This document shows, one piece after another, positions 5,813 through 6,270 of a stretch of 6,270 nt of DNA. The DNA comes from Desulfobulbaceae bacterium (GTDB taxonomy: Bacteria; Desulfobacterota; Desulfobulbia; Desulfobulbales; Desulfocapsaceae), in contig DAOVUU010000161.1 in assembly GCA_030632405.1 (NCBI GenBank), positions 1 to 6,270 of the forward strand, written 5' to 3'. The notes beneath the pieces were generated by a model. The model ran no database searches and had not been told where the DNA came from. It was given only the letters and a program-made list of their open reading frames with translations. A program made the position numbers and the translations under genes. Each line of letters begins with the position of its first letter. Positions within the stretch are counted from its first letter, which is position 1.

Positions 5813-6124
5813 ATGGACTTAAAGTTAGATCCAAGAATTCTTATCAGCCCGCCCACACAAACATCAACAAATCGTAAAGAGAGAGACCTCCAGGCTCTCA
5901 AGGAATCAAGCCGGCAATTTGAAACTCTTTATGTGATGGAAATGATGAAGGCTATGCGTAAGTCGATACCTGAAGGAGGACTGTTTGAAAAAAGCATGTC
6001 CACTGATATATTTCAGGAAATGATAGATATGGAAACCGCAAAATCAGCTACCCGTGGTCCTGGACTCGGTTTAGCCACTGCCATATATAACCAGATGGCC
6101 CCTCTCATTGAAAATAAAAAGTAG
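5813..6124 (+). CDS. flgJ: Rod-binding protein, FlgJ N-terminal domain only
   Basis: Scaffold or cap for rod assembly. The 103 residues equal only the N-terminal rod-binding domain; the C-terminal muramidase domain of enterobacterial FlgJ (about 313 residues in all) is absent. Residues 1-25 are polar and probably flexible. Residues 35-96 carry the family pattern: QFETLYVMEMMKAMRKSIPE (35-54), GGLFEKSMSTDIFQEMIDME (55-74) and GPGLGLATAIYNQM (82-95). The stop codon is clean and no muramidase remnant follows in 6125-6270, so this is a natural single-domain form, common outside beta- and gammaproteobacteria, and not a truncated gene. A separate peptidoglycan hydrolase must open the wall for the rod; none is seen here. 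The gene ends the rod/ring block; the following promoter suggests a new transcription unit. Confidence 0.9.
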   Translation: MDLKLDPRILISPPTQTSTNRKERDLQALKESSRQFETLYVMEMMKAMRKSIPEGGLFEKSMSTDIFQEMIDMETAKSATRGPGLGLATAIYNQMAPLIENKK

Positions 6125-6171
6125 TTTTATTATTTTCTGTTCCACCAGTTCCTCTCCCCTAGGTTTTTTTC

Positions 6172-6199
6172 TAAAGATTCTCCTCTGCACCACCGATAA
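6172..6199 (+). promoter_or_regulatory. Strong candidate sigma-28 (FliA) promoter downstream of flgJ
   Basis: TAAAG at 6172-6176, then 15 bases, then ACCGATAA at 6192-6199. Against TAAA-N15-GCCGATAA, the -35 matches 4 of 4 and the -10 matches 7 of 8, with a spacer one base long if counted from TAAA. The G of TAAAG aligns with the G of TAAG in the flgF site, and both then have N15-ACCGATA. It would start a transcript near 6206 for the next gene, which in related clusters is often flgM or flgK, both commonly FliA-dependent. Confidence 0.7.
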
Positions 6200-6260
6200 T
6201 AAGAGTAACAGTAGATCGGATAAAGCCCCAACAGTGCATGGACGCGCTGAAAAATCCGCA

Positions 6261-6266
6261 GGGAGG
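6261..6266 (+). promoter_or_regulatory. Ribosome binding site for a gene starting just past the window
   Basis: GGGAGG is the strongest Shine-Dalgarno-like sequence in the window and lies 4 bases from its end. No start codon follows inside the window, so the start is probably within the next few bases outside. The gene cannot be named from here; flgM is the best guess from gene order in related genomes. Confidence 0.5.
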
Positions 6267-6270
6267 CACA

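Noticed and set aside
6158..6170. Terminator after flgJ (CCTAGG followed by seven T)
   Set aside because: The T-run is present but no stable stem precedes it; CCTAGG is only a self-palindrome without a loop.
6238..6270. Possible gene start at ATG 6238 (MDALKNPQGGT to the window end)
   Set aside because: It has no Shine-Dalgarno sequence, does not resemble FlgM, FlgN or FlgK starts, and a strong GGGAGG lies inside it, pointing to a start past the window edge.

Overview
This window is a stretch of a bacterial flagellar gene cluster, all on the + strand. It encodes the end of the sigma-28 factor FliA, a small membrane-anchored protein, and the distal rod and the P/L-ring set: flgF, flgG, flgA, flgH, flgI, and a short flgJ that has only the rod-binding domain. 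The rings imply an outer membrane, so the host is Gram-negative. The order fliA - small membrane protein - flgF-flgG-flgA-flgH-flgI-flgJ, the moderate GC content and the single-domain FlgJ suggest a deltaproteobacterial (Desulfobacterota-type) genome. This assignment rests on remembered gene orders and was not tested by a search.

Layout: 1-675 is fliA, cut at its 5' end by the window edge. 684-1103 is a single-pass membrane protein with a coiled coil and a C-terminal helix-turn-helix-like segment. Its position after fliA and its architecture recall SwrB of Bacillus and the DUF2802 protein FipA of polar flagellates. 1104-1203 is a gap with a candidate sigma-28 promoter and an inverted repeat. 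1204-3744 holds flgF, flgG and flgA; flgH follows at 3746 and flgA, flgH are almost contiguous with flgG. 4433-4589 is a 157-bp palindromic mobile-type repeat inserted right at the flgH stop codon. 4637-5758 is flgI and 5813-6124 is flgJ. The last 146 bases have no gene but carry a strong candidate sigma-28 promoter and, at the very edge, a strong ribosome binding site for a gene that starts outside the window.

How the genes work together: FlgF and FlgG build the proximal/distal rod; FlgJ is the rod scaffold/cap. FlgI forms the periplasmic P ring with help from the chaperone FlgA. FlgH is the L-ring lipoprotein. FliA is the sigma factor for late flagellar genes, and the two candidate promoters share the pattern TAA(A)G-N15-ACCGATA, so the sigma factor and its probable targets lie in one window.

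No wholly new system is evident. The points most worth a second look are the membrane protein after fliA, the palindromic element at the flgH stop codon, and the two matching sigma-28-type promoters.
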